Translations under genes and position numbers: made by a program | Part shown: positions 39,557 through 48,957 of the stretch, one piece after another | Layout: each line of letters opens with the position of its first letter | Numbering within the stretch: position 1 is the stretch's first letter | Notes under the pieces: generated by a model | What the model was told of the DNA's origin: nothing | Seen by the model: the letters and a program-made list of their open reading frames with translations, nothing else | The model's database searches: none | From: Novosphingobium umbonatum | GTDB lineage: Bacteria > Pseudomonadota > Alphaproteobacteria > Sphingomonadales > Sphingomonadaceae | NCBI RefSeq assembly: GCF_004005905.1 | Contig: NZ_SACO01000002.1 | Location: forward strand, 395,227 to 459,226 | DNA: 64,000 nt | Reading direction: 5' to 3'

Positions 39557-40695
39557 GCCAGATCGTCAAAAGCGATGTCGCCATTATCGGGGGCGGGCTG
39601 ATGGGCTGTTCCACCGCCTTCTTTCTGGCGCAGCGCGGCATTTCGGCCATGGTGCTGGAAACCGACAAGGTGGGCCGCCAAGCCAGCGGCACCAATTTCG
39701 GCAATGTGCGCCGTCAGGGCCGCCCGATTTTCCAACTTCCTCTGGCCAATCGCGCCAGCCGCATCTGGCGCAATGCCCGCGAATTGCTGGGCGAGGATGT
39801 GGAATATTTGCAAGGCGGCCATATCCGCGTCTGTTTCCGCGAGCGGCCGGAAAACATCGGCAAGATGGAGGAATATGCCGCCCTAGCCCGCGAGGAAGGG
39901 CTGGATCTGGAACTGCTGACCTCCAACGCCCTGCGCGAGAAATTCCCTTGGCTCGGCCCCGATGTGCTGGCGGGTTCCTATTCGGCCAGTGACGGCCATG
40001 CCAATCCGCGCCTTGCCGCCCCTGCCTTTGCCCGTGCGGCAGCAAGGCTGGGCGCCAACATCGTAGAAGACACCCAGATCGTCCATGCCGAAAAGCAGGG
40101 CGAGGATTTCCTGCTGACCGCCAAGGATGGCCGCCGCTTTTCCGCGCCTGTTCTGCTGATTACGGCGGGCGCATGGGCGGGCAAGATCGCGGGCTGGTTT
40201 GGCGAGACGATCCCGCTGACCCCGCGCGCGCCGACATTGAGCGTGACCGAGCCGGTGCCCTATGCCATTGCCCCTGCCGTGGGGGTGATGACGCCCGACG
40301 AGGTGGAAACCGTCTATTTCCGCCAAGTGGCCCGCGGCAATATCGTGCTGGGCGGCTCCACCCGCGCGCCGTCCTATCCCGATGATTACCGCGCCTATGT
40401 CCTGCCGCAAAACAGCATGACACAGTTTGAACATCTGCGCCGTCTGGCCCCTGCCCTGTCGCGTTTGCAGGTGATCCGCGTGTGGAGCGGGATTGAGGGC
40501 TATACCGATGACAGCCTGCCGGTGATGGGCCCCAGCGCGAAAGTGTCGGGCCTGTTCCATGCTTTCGGCTTTTCGGGCAGCGGGTTCCAGATCGGGCCGG
40601 GCGTGGGCGAAACCATGGCCGAGCTGATCGCCACCGGCACCACCGATATTCCCATCGCGCCCTATAGCATCACGCGGTTTGTTGATCGGGACTAA
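39553..40695 (+). CDS. FAD-dependent DAO-family subunit (HcnC/OoxB-like)
   Basis: The 380-residue protein has the FAD motif VAIIGGGLMGCSTAFFLAQRG, the SGTNFGNVRRQGR flavin loop, and a C-terminal IEGYTDDSLPVMGPSAKVSGL with HAFGFSGSGFQIGP. It completes the three-subunit HcnABC/opine or D-hydroxyproline dehydrogenase-like enzyme. It starts within the preceding stop (ATGA). Its end overlaps the convergent aldehyde dehydrogenase by 4 bp. Confidence 0.85.
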   Translation: MSQIVKSDVAIIGGGLMGCSTAFFLAQRGISAMVLETDKVGRQASGTNFGNVRRQGRPIFQLPLANRASRIWRNARELLGEDVEYLQGGHIRVCFRERPENIGKMEEYAALAREEGLDLELLTSNALREKFPWLGPDVLAGSYSASDGHANPRLAAPAFARAAARLGANIVEDTQIVHAEKQGEDFLLTAKDGRRFSAPVLLITAGAWAGKIAGWFGETIPLTPRAPTLSVTEPVPYAIAPAVGVMTPDEVETVYFRQVARGNIVLGGSTRAPSYPDDYRAYVLPQNSMTQFEHLRRLAPALSRLQVIRVWSGIEGYTDDSLPVMGPSAKVSGLFHAFGFSGSGFQIGPGVGETMAELIATGTTDIPIAPYSITRFVDRD

Positions 40696-42161
40696 AGCCC
40701 GATCAACACCGTCTTGCTCTTGCAACTGCCCAGATAAGCCTCGCGGCCCAGATCCTTGCCGATGCCCGATTGTTTGAAGCCTCCGGTGGGCAGGATGAAA
40801 TCATCGGAACGGCCATAGCGATTGACCCAGACCGTGCCCGCCTCCAGCGCCCGCGTGGCGCGGATCGCGCGGGAAAGGTTCTGCGTATGCACGCCCGCCG
40901 CCAGACCATAGCGCGTGCCATTCGCCAGAGCATAGGCTTCCTCATCGTCGGCAAAGCTCTGCACCGTCAGCACGGGGCCGAAGATTTCGCTCTGCACCGC
41001 GGTGGCGTCAGCCGACAGGCCGGTCAGCAAGGTCGGCTGATAGAATGTGCCATCACGATCAACCCGCGCCCCGCCGGTAATCGCCTCGCCGCCCTCTGCC
41101 CTTGCGGTTTGCACGATGGCATCAATGCCCGCCAATTGCTTTTCCGAAACGATTGGGCCCATTGTGGTGGAGGCGTTCCACGTCTCACCCAGCCGATGCG
41201 CGCGGAGCAGGGCGGCGATGCGCGCCGTCACCTCTTCGGCCACCCTGGCCTCCACCAACAGGCGCGATCCGGCAACGCAAACCTGCCCCGCGTTCAGCGT
41301 GATCGCCCGCGCCACAATCGCGCAGGCCTTGTCCAGATCGGCATCGGCAAAGATGATCTGCGGGCTTTTGCCGCCCAGTTCCAGCGTGCAAGGCTTGGGG
41401 CCAGTTGCCGCGCAAGCACTCATGATCGCGCGGCCCGTGGCGGTGGAGCCGGTGAAGCTGACCTTGCCTACTTGATCGGCACGCACCAGCCCGTCGCCAA
41501 TGTCATGGCCCATGCCCTGCACCACATTGAAAATACCCGCAGGCAGGCCCGCCTCGATGGCCAGTTCGGCCAGACGCACCACCGAGAAAGGCGTGAGTTC
41601 GGAAGGCTTCAAAACCACCGCATTGCCCGCCGCCAAGGCCGGCCCCAGTTTCCACGCCGCCATCACCAGCGGCAGGTTCCAAGGCGCGATGGCGGCCACC
41701 ACGCCATAGGGTTCATTGGCGGTAAAGCCGAAGCGGTCATCCGCCGTGGCGCCCACTTCCCCGCCATGCTTATCGGCAAATTCGGCAAAGAAGCGGATGC
41801 ATTCCGCCGTATAGGGCAGGTCCCAAGCCAGAATTTCGCCCAAGGTGCGGGTGGAGCCAACCGCCTCCAGCGGGGCCAGCACGGCGCGGTCCGCCTCGAT
41901 TGCATCGGCCCAGCGGCGCAGAATACGGGCGCGGGCGCGCGGGTCCATCCGGCCCCAACCGCTCTGCTTTTGCGCCTTGGCGGCATCTTCTGCCGCTTGG
42001 CTCATCTGGTCCATGCTGGCGGCATGCAAAGGCGCCAGCAAGGCGCCATCGGAGGGGCGAACCACATCCAAAACCGCGCCCTGCCCCAGAATTCTGCGCC
42101 CCGCGATGAAATTGGCCGCCAGTTCGGGGCGGATGGAATCGGGGTTGAATTCAGGGGTCAT
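40692..42161 (-). CDS. NAD-dependent aldehyde dehydrogenase
   Basis: The 489-residue protein is intact: IAPWNLPLVMAAWKLGPAL, FTGSTATGRAIM, the general base in [10 protein letters not shown] and the nucleophile Cys in NAGQVCVAGSRLLVEA. It resembles PuuC/betaine-aldehyde types that oxidise aminoaldehydes. It is encoded opposite to its neighbours, divergent from the acetyltransferase gene. It probably removes the aldehyde made by the amine oxidases of this cluster. Confidence 0.88.
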   Translation of the reverse strand: MTPEFNPDSIRPELAANFIAGRRILGQGAVLDVVRPSDGALLAPLHAASMDQMSQAAEDAAKAQKQSGWGRMDPRARARILRRWADAIEADRAVLAPLEAVGSTRTLGEILAWDLPYTAECIRFFAEFADKHGGEVGATADDRFGFTANEPYGVVAAIAPWNLPLVMAAWKLGPALAAGNAVVLKPSELTPFSVVRLAELAIEAGLPAGIFNVVQGMGHDIGDGLVRADQVGKVSFTGSTATGRAIMSACAATGPKPCTLELGGKSPQIIFADADLDKACAIVARAITLNAGQVCVAGSRLLVEARVAEEVTARIAALLRAHRLGETWNASTTMGPIVSEKQLAGIDAIVQTARAEGGEAITGGARVDRDGTFYQPTLLTGLSADATAVQSEIFGPVLTVQSFADDEEAYALANGTRYGLAAGVHTQNLSRAIRATRALEAGTVWVNRYGRSDDFILPTGGFKQSGIGKDLGREAYLGSCKSKTVLIGL

Positions 42162-42359
42162 GGCTTGGCTCCACAGGAGGTTATGGCCACAGCCTAAACC
42201 CCGCGCGGCAGAATCGACTGGGCAAAGGGGCTCAAGGAACGGTGTAATCTTCCGAAGTCATCGCCAAGGCGGTAGCCTATTCCAAAGCACGGGGGCTAAG
42301 CCATGGTCAAGGATGATGCGGCGCGCCCTGTTTGCGGCCCCGCCAAAGGAGTGCAGCAA

Positions 42360-43229
42360 GTGAGCGATCAGGCCAAAAGCCAGCAAGCAGGCGATGATAT
42401 CCTTTTCCGCGCCATGCAGGAGAGCGATATTGAACGCGCGGTGGAAATGACCCGCGCGCTGCATTGGCCCCATCGCGAAGAGGATTGGGCGCTGTTCCTG
42501 CAAGTGGGCCAAGGCATCGTGGCGCAATGGCAGGGCGAGGTGATCGGCACGGCGCTGGGCTTTCCCTATGGCGATCATGCCGCGACGCTGGGGCTGGTGA
42601 TTGTCGACAATGCCCATCAGGGCAAAGGCTATGGCCGCCGTTTGATGCAGGCGATGATGGACCAGTTGGGCGAACGCAGCATCATCCTGCAGGCCACGGT
42701 CGAGGGCGCGCCTTTGTATGAAAAGCTGGGCTTTGCCGATTATGGCATCCTGCATCAGCATCAGGGTGTCCTGCCCAATGTGCCGCTGGCTCAATTGCGC
42801 CAAGGCGAGCGCATCCGACCGCTGGGTGCAAGCGAGCAAACGCCGGGGCATCTGTATAGCAGCGCCACCGGCACCGACCGCCACGCCATGATGCAGGTGC
42901 TGAACGCGCAAGACCGCACCGTGGTGCTGACCCATGACGATGTGCCGGTGGGCTTTGCCAATCTGCGCCGCTTTGGCCGTGGCTGGTCGATTGCGCCGGT
43001 GGTGGCGCCCGATGTGGACGGGGCCAAAGTGCTGATCCTGCATTGGCTGGCGCAGAATGCGGGCAATTTCACCCGTCTGGATGTCACCGAGGCCAGCGGT
43101 CTTTCGCCATGGCTGGAAGGGCTGGGCCTGCCGCGGGTGGATACGGTGCGGAGCATGGTGCGCGGGCCCTTGCCCGAGGCACAGGGCGAGGCGGTTCTTT
43201 TCGCGCTTTCCGCGCAGGCGATGGGATAA
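42360..43229 (+). CDS. GNAT-family N-acetyltransferase
   Basis: The protein has 289 residues from the GTG at 42360, which is preferred because AAAGGAG lies 8 bp upstream; the ATG at 42303 would add 19 residues without a good ribosome site. The first half carries the acetyl-CoA motif GLVIVDNAHQGKGYGRRLMQAMM. The second half (about 140-280) looks like a diverged GNAT repeat (PVGFANLRRFGRGWSIAPVV). It is followed 3 bp later by the semialdehyde dehydrogenase. The acceptor amine is unknown. Confidence 0.8.
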   Translation: MSDQAKSQQAGDDILFRAMQESDIERAVEMTRALHWPHREEDWALFLQVGQGIVAQWQGEVIGTALGFPYGDHAATLGLVIVDNAHQGKGYGRRLMQAMMDQLGERSIILQATVEGAPLYEKLGFADYGILHQHQGVLPNVPLAQLRQGERIRPLGASEQTPGHLYSSATGTDRHAMMQVLNAQDRTVVLTHDDVPVGFANLRRFGRGWSIAPVVAPDVDGAKVLILHWLAQNAGNFTRLDVTEASGLSPWLEGLGLPRVDTVRSMVRGPLPEAQGEAVLFALSAQAMG

Positions 43230-43232
43230 ATC

Positions 43233-44693
43233 ATGCAACTGTCCGACCCCACTCTGCTCAAACAGGCCGCGTTGATTGGTGGCCAATGGCTGGGCGCTGA
43301 TGCCCGCGATGCGCTGCCGGTGCTCGATCCGGCTGTGGGCCATACTTTGGGCGCGGTGCCCGATTGCACCGCCGATGACACCGCCCAAGCCATCGCCGCC
43401 GCCCATGCAGCATGGGCCCCATGGCGCGCCCTCACCGCAGGCGCACGCTGCGCTCTGCTGGAGACGTGGCATGGGCTGGTTCTGGCCCATGCCGAAGATC
43501 TGGCCCGCATCATGACCGCCGAACAGGGCAAGCCTTTGGCCGAAGCTCTTGGCGAGGTGCGCTATGCCGCCAGCTTCATCAAATGGTTTGCCGCCGAGGG
43601 ATTACGCACCGGCGGGCGAAATATCGTCTCGCCCGAGGCCGACCGACGCATCATCGTGCTGACCGAGCCTGTGGGTGTTTCGGCGGCGATCACGCCATGG
43701 AATTTCCCCGCCGCGATGATCACCCGCAAATGCGCGCCAGCCTTGGCCGCCGGTTGCCCCGTGGTAATCAAGCCTTCGGAACTGACGCCTTTTACCGCGC
43801 TGGCCTTGGGTGAACTGGCTTTGCGGGCGGGTTTTCCGGCAGGCGTCATCAATATTGTCACCGGCCTGCCATCCGCCATAGGCGCCACCATCACGGCCAG
43901 CCCGTTGGTGCGCAAATTGTCCTTCACCGGATCGACCCGCGTGGGGGCGCTGCTGCTGGAACAATGCGCGCGCACCATCAAACGCACCAGCATGGAGCTG
44001 GGCGGCAATGCGCCGCTGATCGTGTTTGCCGATGCGGATCTGGATCTGGCGGTGAAGGCGGCCATGGCGTCCAAATTCCGCAATGCGGGGCAAACCTGCG
44101 TCTGCGCCAACCGTTTGCTGGTGGCCGATGAAGTCTATGATGCCTTTGCCGAAAAACTGGCCGCTGCCGTGGCGCAATTGCAGGCAGCGCCGGGCATGGA
44201 GGCAGGCTCGACCGTCGGCCCGCTGATCAATGCCGCCGCGGTGGAAAAAGTCACCGCCCATCGCGAGGATGCTCTGGCCAAGGGCGGCAGGATTTTGGGC
44301 GCGGGCCAAGGGCGCAGCGATGACCGCTTCGTGCGCCCGATCATCATTGGCGATGCCACGCCCGATATGCGTCTGGCCTCCGAAGAAACCTTCGGCCCCA
44401 TCGCGCCCCTGTTCCGCTTTACCAGCGAGGCTCAGGCGATCGAGATGGCCAATGCCACGCCTTTCGGCCTTGCCGCCTATTTCTACACGCGTGATCTCTC
44501 GCGCTCTTTCCGCGTGGCCGAGGCGCTGGAGGCGGGGATGATCGCGCTCAACACCGGCAGCATTGCCATGGAAATGGCACCCTTTGGCGGGGTGAAGCAA
44601 TCGGGCCTTGGCCGCGAAGGCGGGCAACAGGGCATCGAGGAATATCTGGAAACCAAGGCCTTCCACATTGGCGGGCTGGAACTGGGGGCATAA
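43233..44693 (+). CDS. NAD(P)-dependent succinate-semialdehyde dehydrogenase-like
   Basis: The 486-residue aldehyde dehydrogenase belongs to the GabD/SSADH group (GTDAFYRAGL-type frame excluded; visible are ITPWNFPAAMITRKCAPALA, FTGSTRVGALLL, MELGGNAPLIVFADAD and the nucleophile FRNAGQTCVCANRLLV). In an amine pathway it would turn a semialdehyde into a dicarboxylate for the TCA cycle. It lies 4 bp before the tartrate dehydrogenase-like gene. Confidence 0.87.
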   Translation: MQLSDPTLLKQAALIGGQWLGADARDALPVLDPAVGHTLGAVPDCTADDTAQAIAAAHAAWAPWRALTAGARCALLETWHGLVLAHAEDLARIMTAEQGKPLAEALGEVRYAASFIKWFAAEGLRTGGRNIVSPEADRRIIVLTEPVGVSAAITPWNFPAAMITRKCAPALAAGCPVVIKPSELTPFTALALGELALRAGFPAGVINIVTGLPSAIGATITASPLVRKLSFTGSTRVGALLLEQCARTIKRTSMELGGNAPLIVFADADLDLAVKAAMASKFRNAGQTCVCANRLLVADEVYDAFAEKLAAAVAQLQAAPGMEAGSTVGPLINAAAVEKVTAHREDALAKGGRILGAGQGRSDDRFVRPIIIGDATPDMRLASEETFGPIAPLFRFTSEAQAIEMANATPFGLAAYFYTRDLSRSFRVAEALEAGMIALNTGSIAMEMAPFGGVKQSGLGREGGQQGIEEYLETKAFHIGGLELGA

Positions 44694-44697
44694 ACCC

Positions 44698-45765
44698 ATG
44701 CGCAATTACAAGATCGCCGTCATCGCGGGAGACGGCATTGGCAAGGAAGTGATGCCCGAAGGTCTGCGCGCGCTGGAAAAAGCGGCAAGCAGCTATGGTT
44801 TCGGGCTGGATTTGCAGGTCCATGCCTTTGCCGATTGCGATTACTATGCCCAACATGGCCGCATGATGCCCGAGGACTGGAAGGCGCAGATCGGCCGTCC
44901 CGACGCGATTTTCTTTGGCGCGGTGGGCTGGCCCGCTACGGTTCCCGACCACATTTCCCTGTGGCAGAGCCTGCTGCAATTCCGCCGCGAATATGACCAG
45001 TTCGTCAACCTGCGCCCCGTGCGCCTGATGCCCGGCGTGCCCTGCCCGCTGGCGGGCCGTGAACCGGGGGACATTGACTTCTGGGTCGTGCGCGAAAACA
45101 CCGAAGGCGAATATTCCAGCGTGGGCGGCCATATGTTCCCCGGCACCGAACGCGAGATTGTCATTCAGGAAACGGTGATGACCCGCCATGGCGTAGACCG
45201 CGTGTTGCGCTTTGCCTTTGATCTGGCCAGCAAGCGCAAGCGCAAACACCTGACCAGCGCCACCAAATCCAACGGCATTGCCATCACCATGCCTTTCTGG
45301 GACGGGCGCGTGGAGGCGATTGCGCCGGAATATCCCGGCGTCACCCATGACAAATACCATATCGACATCCTGACCGCGCAATTCGTGATGAACCCGCAGC
45401 GTTTCGATGTGGTGGTGGCCTCCAATCTGTTTGGCGATATCTTGTCCGACCTTGGCCCCGCCTGCACCGGCACCATCGGCATCGCGCCATCGGGCAATAT
45501 CAACCCCACCGGCGAACATCCCAGCCTGTTTGAACCGGTACACGGGTCCGCGCCCGATATTGCGGGGCTGGGCATTGCCAATCCGGTGGGCCAGATCTGG
45601 TCGGCGGCGATGATGCTGGAACATCTGGGCGAAGCGGAGGCCGCCGCTGGTATCATGCGCGCAATCGAACATGTGCTGGCCACGCCTGCGGGCCGCACGG
45701 GGGATTTGAAGGGCAGCGCCAATACGGTGGAATGTGGCAAGGCGATTGCGGAGGCCATCGGCTAA
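44698..45765 (+). CDS. tartrate/D-malate dehydrogenase-like (isopropylmalate dehydrogenase family)
   Basis: The 355-residue protein has the TtuC/YeaU pattern: IAVIAGDGIGKEVMPEGLRA, DAIFFGAVGWPATVPDHISLW, VRENTEGEYSS, ATKSNGI, NLFGDILSDLGPA and EPVHGSAPDIAG. It binds NAD and a divalent metal, and decarboxylates a 2-hydroxy dicarboxylic acid. TtuC-type genes often sit in amino-compound clusters like this one. The stop is followed by an imperfect copy of its own last codons (45777-45799). Confidence 0.87.
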   Translation: MRNYKIAVIAGDGIGKEVMPEGLRALEKAASSYGFGLDLQVHAFADCDYYAQHGRMMPEDWKAQIGRPDAIFFGAVGWPATVPDHISLWQSLLQFRREYDQFVNLRPVRLMPGVPCPLAGREPGDIDFWVVRENTEGEYSSVGGHMFPGTEREIVIQETVMTRHGVDRVLRFAFDLASKRKRKHLTSATKSNGIAITMPFWDGRVEAIAPEYPGVTHDKYHIDILTAQFVMNPQRFDVVVASNLFGDILSDLGPACTGTIGIAPSGNINPTGEHPSLFEPVHGSAPDIAGLGIANPVGQIWSAAMMLEHLGEAEAAAGIMRAIEHVLATPAGRTGDLKGSANTVECGKAIAEAIG

Positions 45766-45799
45766 TTCAACCAAAGCCGATTGCCGAAGCCATCGGCCA
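45742..45799 (+). repeat. imperfect direct duplication at the end of the tartrate dehydrogenase gene
   Basis: The final 23 bases of the gene (45742-45764) recur 35 bp later (45777-45799) with 19 of 23 matches (core GATTGC-GA-GCCATCGGC). The second copy lies outside the gene, so the C-terminal end may once have been longer or was duplicated by slippage. Confidence 0.5.
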
Positions 45800-45876
45800 A
45801 GCCACAGCATTTTATGCCGCGCCTACCCCTCACTTTGGCCACACAGGCCTGAACCGCTTGCATAGGTTTATCTCAT

Positions 45877-47262
45877 ATGACCGAAACCTTGACCAACCGC
45901 TCACTGATCGAACTGGACCGCGATCACCTGATCCATCCTGTCGCCTCTTTCCGTGGCCACGAGGCGCATGGCGCCCGCGTGCTGGCCAGCGCCGATGGCA
46001 TGTGGTTGACCGATATTGATGGCAAGCGCGTGATCGACGCTTTTGCAGGCCTGTGGTGCGTCAATGTCGGCTATGGGCAGGAGTCCATTGTGGAGGCCGC
46101 CGCCGATCAAATGCGCCGCCTGCCCTATGCCACGGGCTATTTCCATTTCGCCAGCGAACCGGCGATCCGTCTGGCGGCAGAATTGACCGCGCTGACGCCC
46201 GAAGGGCTGGACCATGTATTCTTCACCTTGGGCGGTTCGGATGCGGTGGACAGCGCGGTCCGCTATATCATCCATTATTTCAACGCCATTGGTAAGCCGG
46301 AGAAGAAGGAATTCATCGCGCTGGAATGGGGCTATCACGGCTCCTCCTCCACCGGCGCGGGGCTGACGGCGCTGGGCAATTTCCATCGCGGGTTTGACCT
46401 GCCCTATAAGTGGCAGCACCATATCCCCTCGCCCTATCCCTATCGCCACCCGCAGGGCGATGATGATGCCGCCGTGATCGCCAGCACGGTGGCCGCGCTG
46501 GAGGCCAAGGTGGCCGAAATCGGCGCGGACAAGGTGGCTGCCTTCTGCTGCGAACCCATTCAGGGCAGCGGCGGGGTGATCGTGCCGCCCAAGGGCTGGC
46601 TCAAAGCCCTGCGCGAGGCCTGCACCCGCCTTGGCATCCTGATGCTGGTGGATGAAGTGATTACCGGCTTTGGCCGCACCGGACCTTTGTTTGCTTGCGA
46701 GGAAGAAGGCGTCACCCCCGACTTCATGACCACCGCCAAGGGCTTGACCAGCGGCTATGCTCCGATGGGCGCGATGTTCATGGCCAACCACATCTATGAA
46801 ACAATTGCCGATGCCAGCCCGCTGCCTGTCGGCCATGGCATGACCTATTCGGGCCATCCGGTCTCGGCGGCTGTCGCGCTGGAAGTTTTGCGCCTTTACC
46901 GCGAGGGTGGTGTGCTGGCCAATGGCGTGAAGACCGGCGCGCGTTTTGCCGAGCGTATGGAAGCCATCCGCAGCCATCCTCTGGTGGGCGATGTGCGCTA
47001 TCGCGGGATGCTGGGCGCGATTGAACTGGTCACCGACAAGGCGACCAAGGGCATGTTCCCCGCCGAACTCAACCTTGGCGACCGCCTGTCGCAGATGACT
47101 TGGGACAATGGCCTGATCGTGCGTTGCTTTGCCAATGCCGTTATCGGCTTTGCCCCCGCGCTGACCTGCACGGTCGAGGAAATGGACATTATCTTCGACC
47201 GCGTGCAATTGACGCTGGATCAATTGCTGGAGCAGCCCGACATTCGCGCGGCTCTGGGCTAA
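45877..47262 (+). CDS. class III omega-aminotransferase
   Basis: The 461-residue PLP enzyme shows FAGLWCVNVGYG, GGSDAVDSAVRYI, the PLP Asp in LMLVDEVITGFGRTG and the Schiff-base Lys in TTAKGLTSGYAPMGA. It matches putrescine/GABA/pyruvate-type aminotransferases. It transfers an amino group from a diamine or omega-amino acid to pyruvate or 2-oxoglutarate, feeding the aldehyde dehydrogenases nearby. It is followed after 19 bp by the Lrp-type regulator. Confidence 0.88.
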   Translation: MTETLTNRSLIELDRDHLIHPVASFRGHEAHGARVLASADGMWLTDIDGKRVIDAFAGLWCVNVGYGQESIVEAAADQMRRLPYATGYFHFASEPAIRLAAELTALTPEGLDHVFFTLGGSDAVDSAVRYIIHYFNAIGKPEKKEFIALEWGYHGSSSTGAGLTALGNFHRGFDLPYKWQHHIPSPYPYRHPQGDDDAAVIASTVAALEAKVAEIGADKVAAFCCEPIQGSGGVIVPPKGWLKALREACTRLGILMLVDEVITGFGRTGPLFACEEEGVTPDFMTTAKGLTSGYAPMGAMFMANHIYETIADASPLPVGHGMTYSGHPVSAAVALEVLRLYREGGVLANGVKTGARFAERMEAIRSHPLVGDVRYRGMLGAIELVTDKATKGMFPAELNLGDRLSQMTWDNGLIVRCFANAVIGFAPALTCTVEEMDIIFDRVQLTLDQLLEQPDIRAALG

Positions 47263-47281
47263 AAAGAGGAAAACCCCCGCC

Positions 47282-47803
47282 ATGATGCCCGGCCTCAAAC
47301 TCGACCGCATCGATTTGAAGATCCTTGCCAAGCTGCAACAGGCCGGGCGCATCACCAATGTCGAACTGGCCGATGCGGTGGGCCTGTCGCCCAGCCCCTG
47401 TCTGACGCGGGTGAAAAGGCTGGAACAGGCGGGCTATATCACCGGCTATGGCGCGCATATCAATCTGCGCAAACTGGGCGAATTCCTCACCATTTTCACC
47501 GAGGTCACCCTGTCCGAACACCGGCGCGGCGATTTCTCCCGCTTTGAAAGCCGCATTTTCAAGCTGGACGAGATTGTCGAATGCCATCTGGTGTCGGGCG
47601 GCTATGACTATCTGCTCAAATTCGTCACGCGCGGGGTTTCGCATTACCAGTCGATCATCGAGGGCATGCTGGAAAGCGATTATGGCATCGAGAAATATTT
47701 CTCCTATGTTGTGATCAAATCGCCTTTCATCAAACACCATTTCCCGATCCAGAACCTGTTTGGGCAAAATCTGTCGGGAAGTGCGGGAGCAAGCCATGAC
47801 TGA
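47282..47803 (+). CDS. Lrp/AsnC-family regulator
   Basis: The 173-residue protein has an N-terminal HTH (LDRIDLKILAKLQQAGRITN, then SPSPCLTRVKRLEQAGYI) and a C-terminal RAM ligand domain (FLTIFTEVTL, ECHLVSGGYDYLLKFVTR). Lrp-type proteins bind amino acids, so it is the likely controller of this catabolic cluster. It overlaps the start of the M20 hydrolase gene by 8 bp, which suggests cotranscription. Confidence 0.9.
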   Translation: MMPGLKLDRIDLKILAKLQQAGRITNVELADAVGLSPSPCLTRVKRLEQAGYITGYGAHINLRKLGEFLTIFTEVTLSEHRRGDFSRFESRIFKLDEIVECHLVSGGYDYLLKFVTRGVSHYQSIIEGMLESDYGIEKYFSYVVIKSPFIKHHFPIQNLFGQNLSGSAGASHD

Positions 47804-48953
47804 TATTGCCGATCTGATCGCGCCGCTGGTGGAACTGCGCCACGACATCCACGCCTATCCCGAATTGGGCTTTGCCGAACATCGCACTGCGCGGGTGATT
47901 GCCGATACGTTGCGCGCCGCAGGGCTGGAAGTGCATGAGGGCATTGGCGGAACCGGCGTGGTGGGTGTGTTGCGCGCGGGCGCTTCGGGTCGCACCATCG
48001 GCCTGCGCGCCGATATGGACGCGCTGCCGATCCATGAACAGACCGGCCTGCCCTATGCCAGCCGCCACGAAGGCTGTTTCCACGGCTGCGGGCATGACGG
48101 GCATATGGCCATGCTGCTGGGCGCGGCGCAGGCTTTGGCGGCGGATCCTTCTGGTCTGGACGGCACGGTGCATTTCATCTTCCAGCCCGCCGAGGAAGGC
48201 CAAGGCGGCGCCCGCGCGATGATCGAGGACGGGCTGTTCGAGCGCTTCCCCTGTGATCGCGTCTATGCCCTGCACAATTGGCCCAGCCTGCCTGCGGGCA
48301 CGATCGCCACCCGCCCCGGCGCGATCATGGGCGCGGCGGACAAGTTCCGCATCACCTTGCGCGGGCGTGGCGGCCATGCGGCGGTTCCCCATGATACCAA
48401 GGATTCCATTCTGGCTGCTGCCAGTCTGGTCCAGCAATTGAACACGATCATCGCCCGCAACGCGCCCGCCAGCGCCAATGCGGTGCTATCGGTCACCGAA
48501 ATCCACGCGGGCCACGCGCATAATGTCATCCCCGGCGAGGCGATGGTGGGCGGCACGGTGCGCACATTCGACCCCGCCGTGCAGGACCGCATCGAACAGC
48601 GTATCCGCCAGATCGTTTCCGGCATCGAGGCCGGTTTCGAAGTGCAGGCAGAGCTGGCCTATGACCGCTATTACCCCGCCACCATCAATGACGCGCAAGC
48701 AGCGCAGGACGCGCTGGCGGTAGCGGCCACCGTGGCCCATGCCGAACTGGCGGCCGAACCGGCGGCTACATCGGAAGACTTTTCCTTCATGCTGCAGGTC
48801 CGGCCCGGTGCCTATATCTGGCTGGGTCAGGGCAAGGGCGAGAACCCGCCCCCGCTGCACAATCCGCATTATGATTTCAACGACAGCGTGCTGGAAACCG
48901 GCCTGCGTCTCCATATCGCGCTGGCCCGTCACTGGCTGGCGCCGCAAGAGTAG
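47796..48953 (+). CDS. M20-family amidohydrolase (HipO/N-acyl-amino-acid hydrolase-like)
   Basis: The 385-residue metalloenzyme starts at 47796. It has RHDIHAYPELGFAEH, GLRADMDALPI, HGCGHDGHMAMLLGAAQAL and FQPAEEGQGGARAMIEDGLF, the binuclear-metal site of hippurate/N-acyl amino acid hydrolases. It could deacylate an N-acyl amine made by the acetyltransferase or release an amino acid from an imported conjugate. It is followed 4 bp later by the cupin gene. Confidence 0.88.
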   Translation: MTDIADLIAPLVELRHDIHAYPELGFAEHRTARVIADTLRAAGLEVHEGIGGTGVVGVLRAGASGRTIGLRADMDALPIHEQTGLPYASRHEGCFHGCGHDGHMAMLLGAAQALAADPSGLDGTVHFIFQPAEEGQGGARAMIEDGLFERFPCDRVYALHNWPSLPAGTIATRPGAIMGAADKFRITLRGRGGHAAVPHDTKDSILAAASLVQQLNTIIARNAPASANAVLSVTEIHAGHAHNVIPGEAMVGGTVRTFDPAVQDRIEQRIRQIVSGIEAGFEVQAELAYDRYYPATINDAQAAQDALAVAATVAHAELAAEPAATSEDFSFMLQVRPGAYIWLGQGKGENPPPLHNPHYDFNDSVLETGLRLHIALARHWLAPQE

Positions 48954-48957
48954 AACT

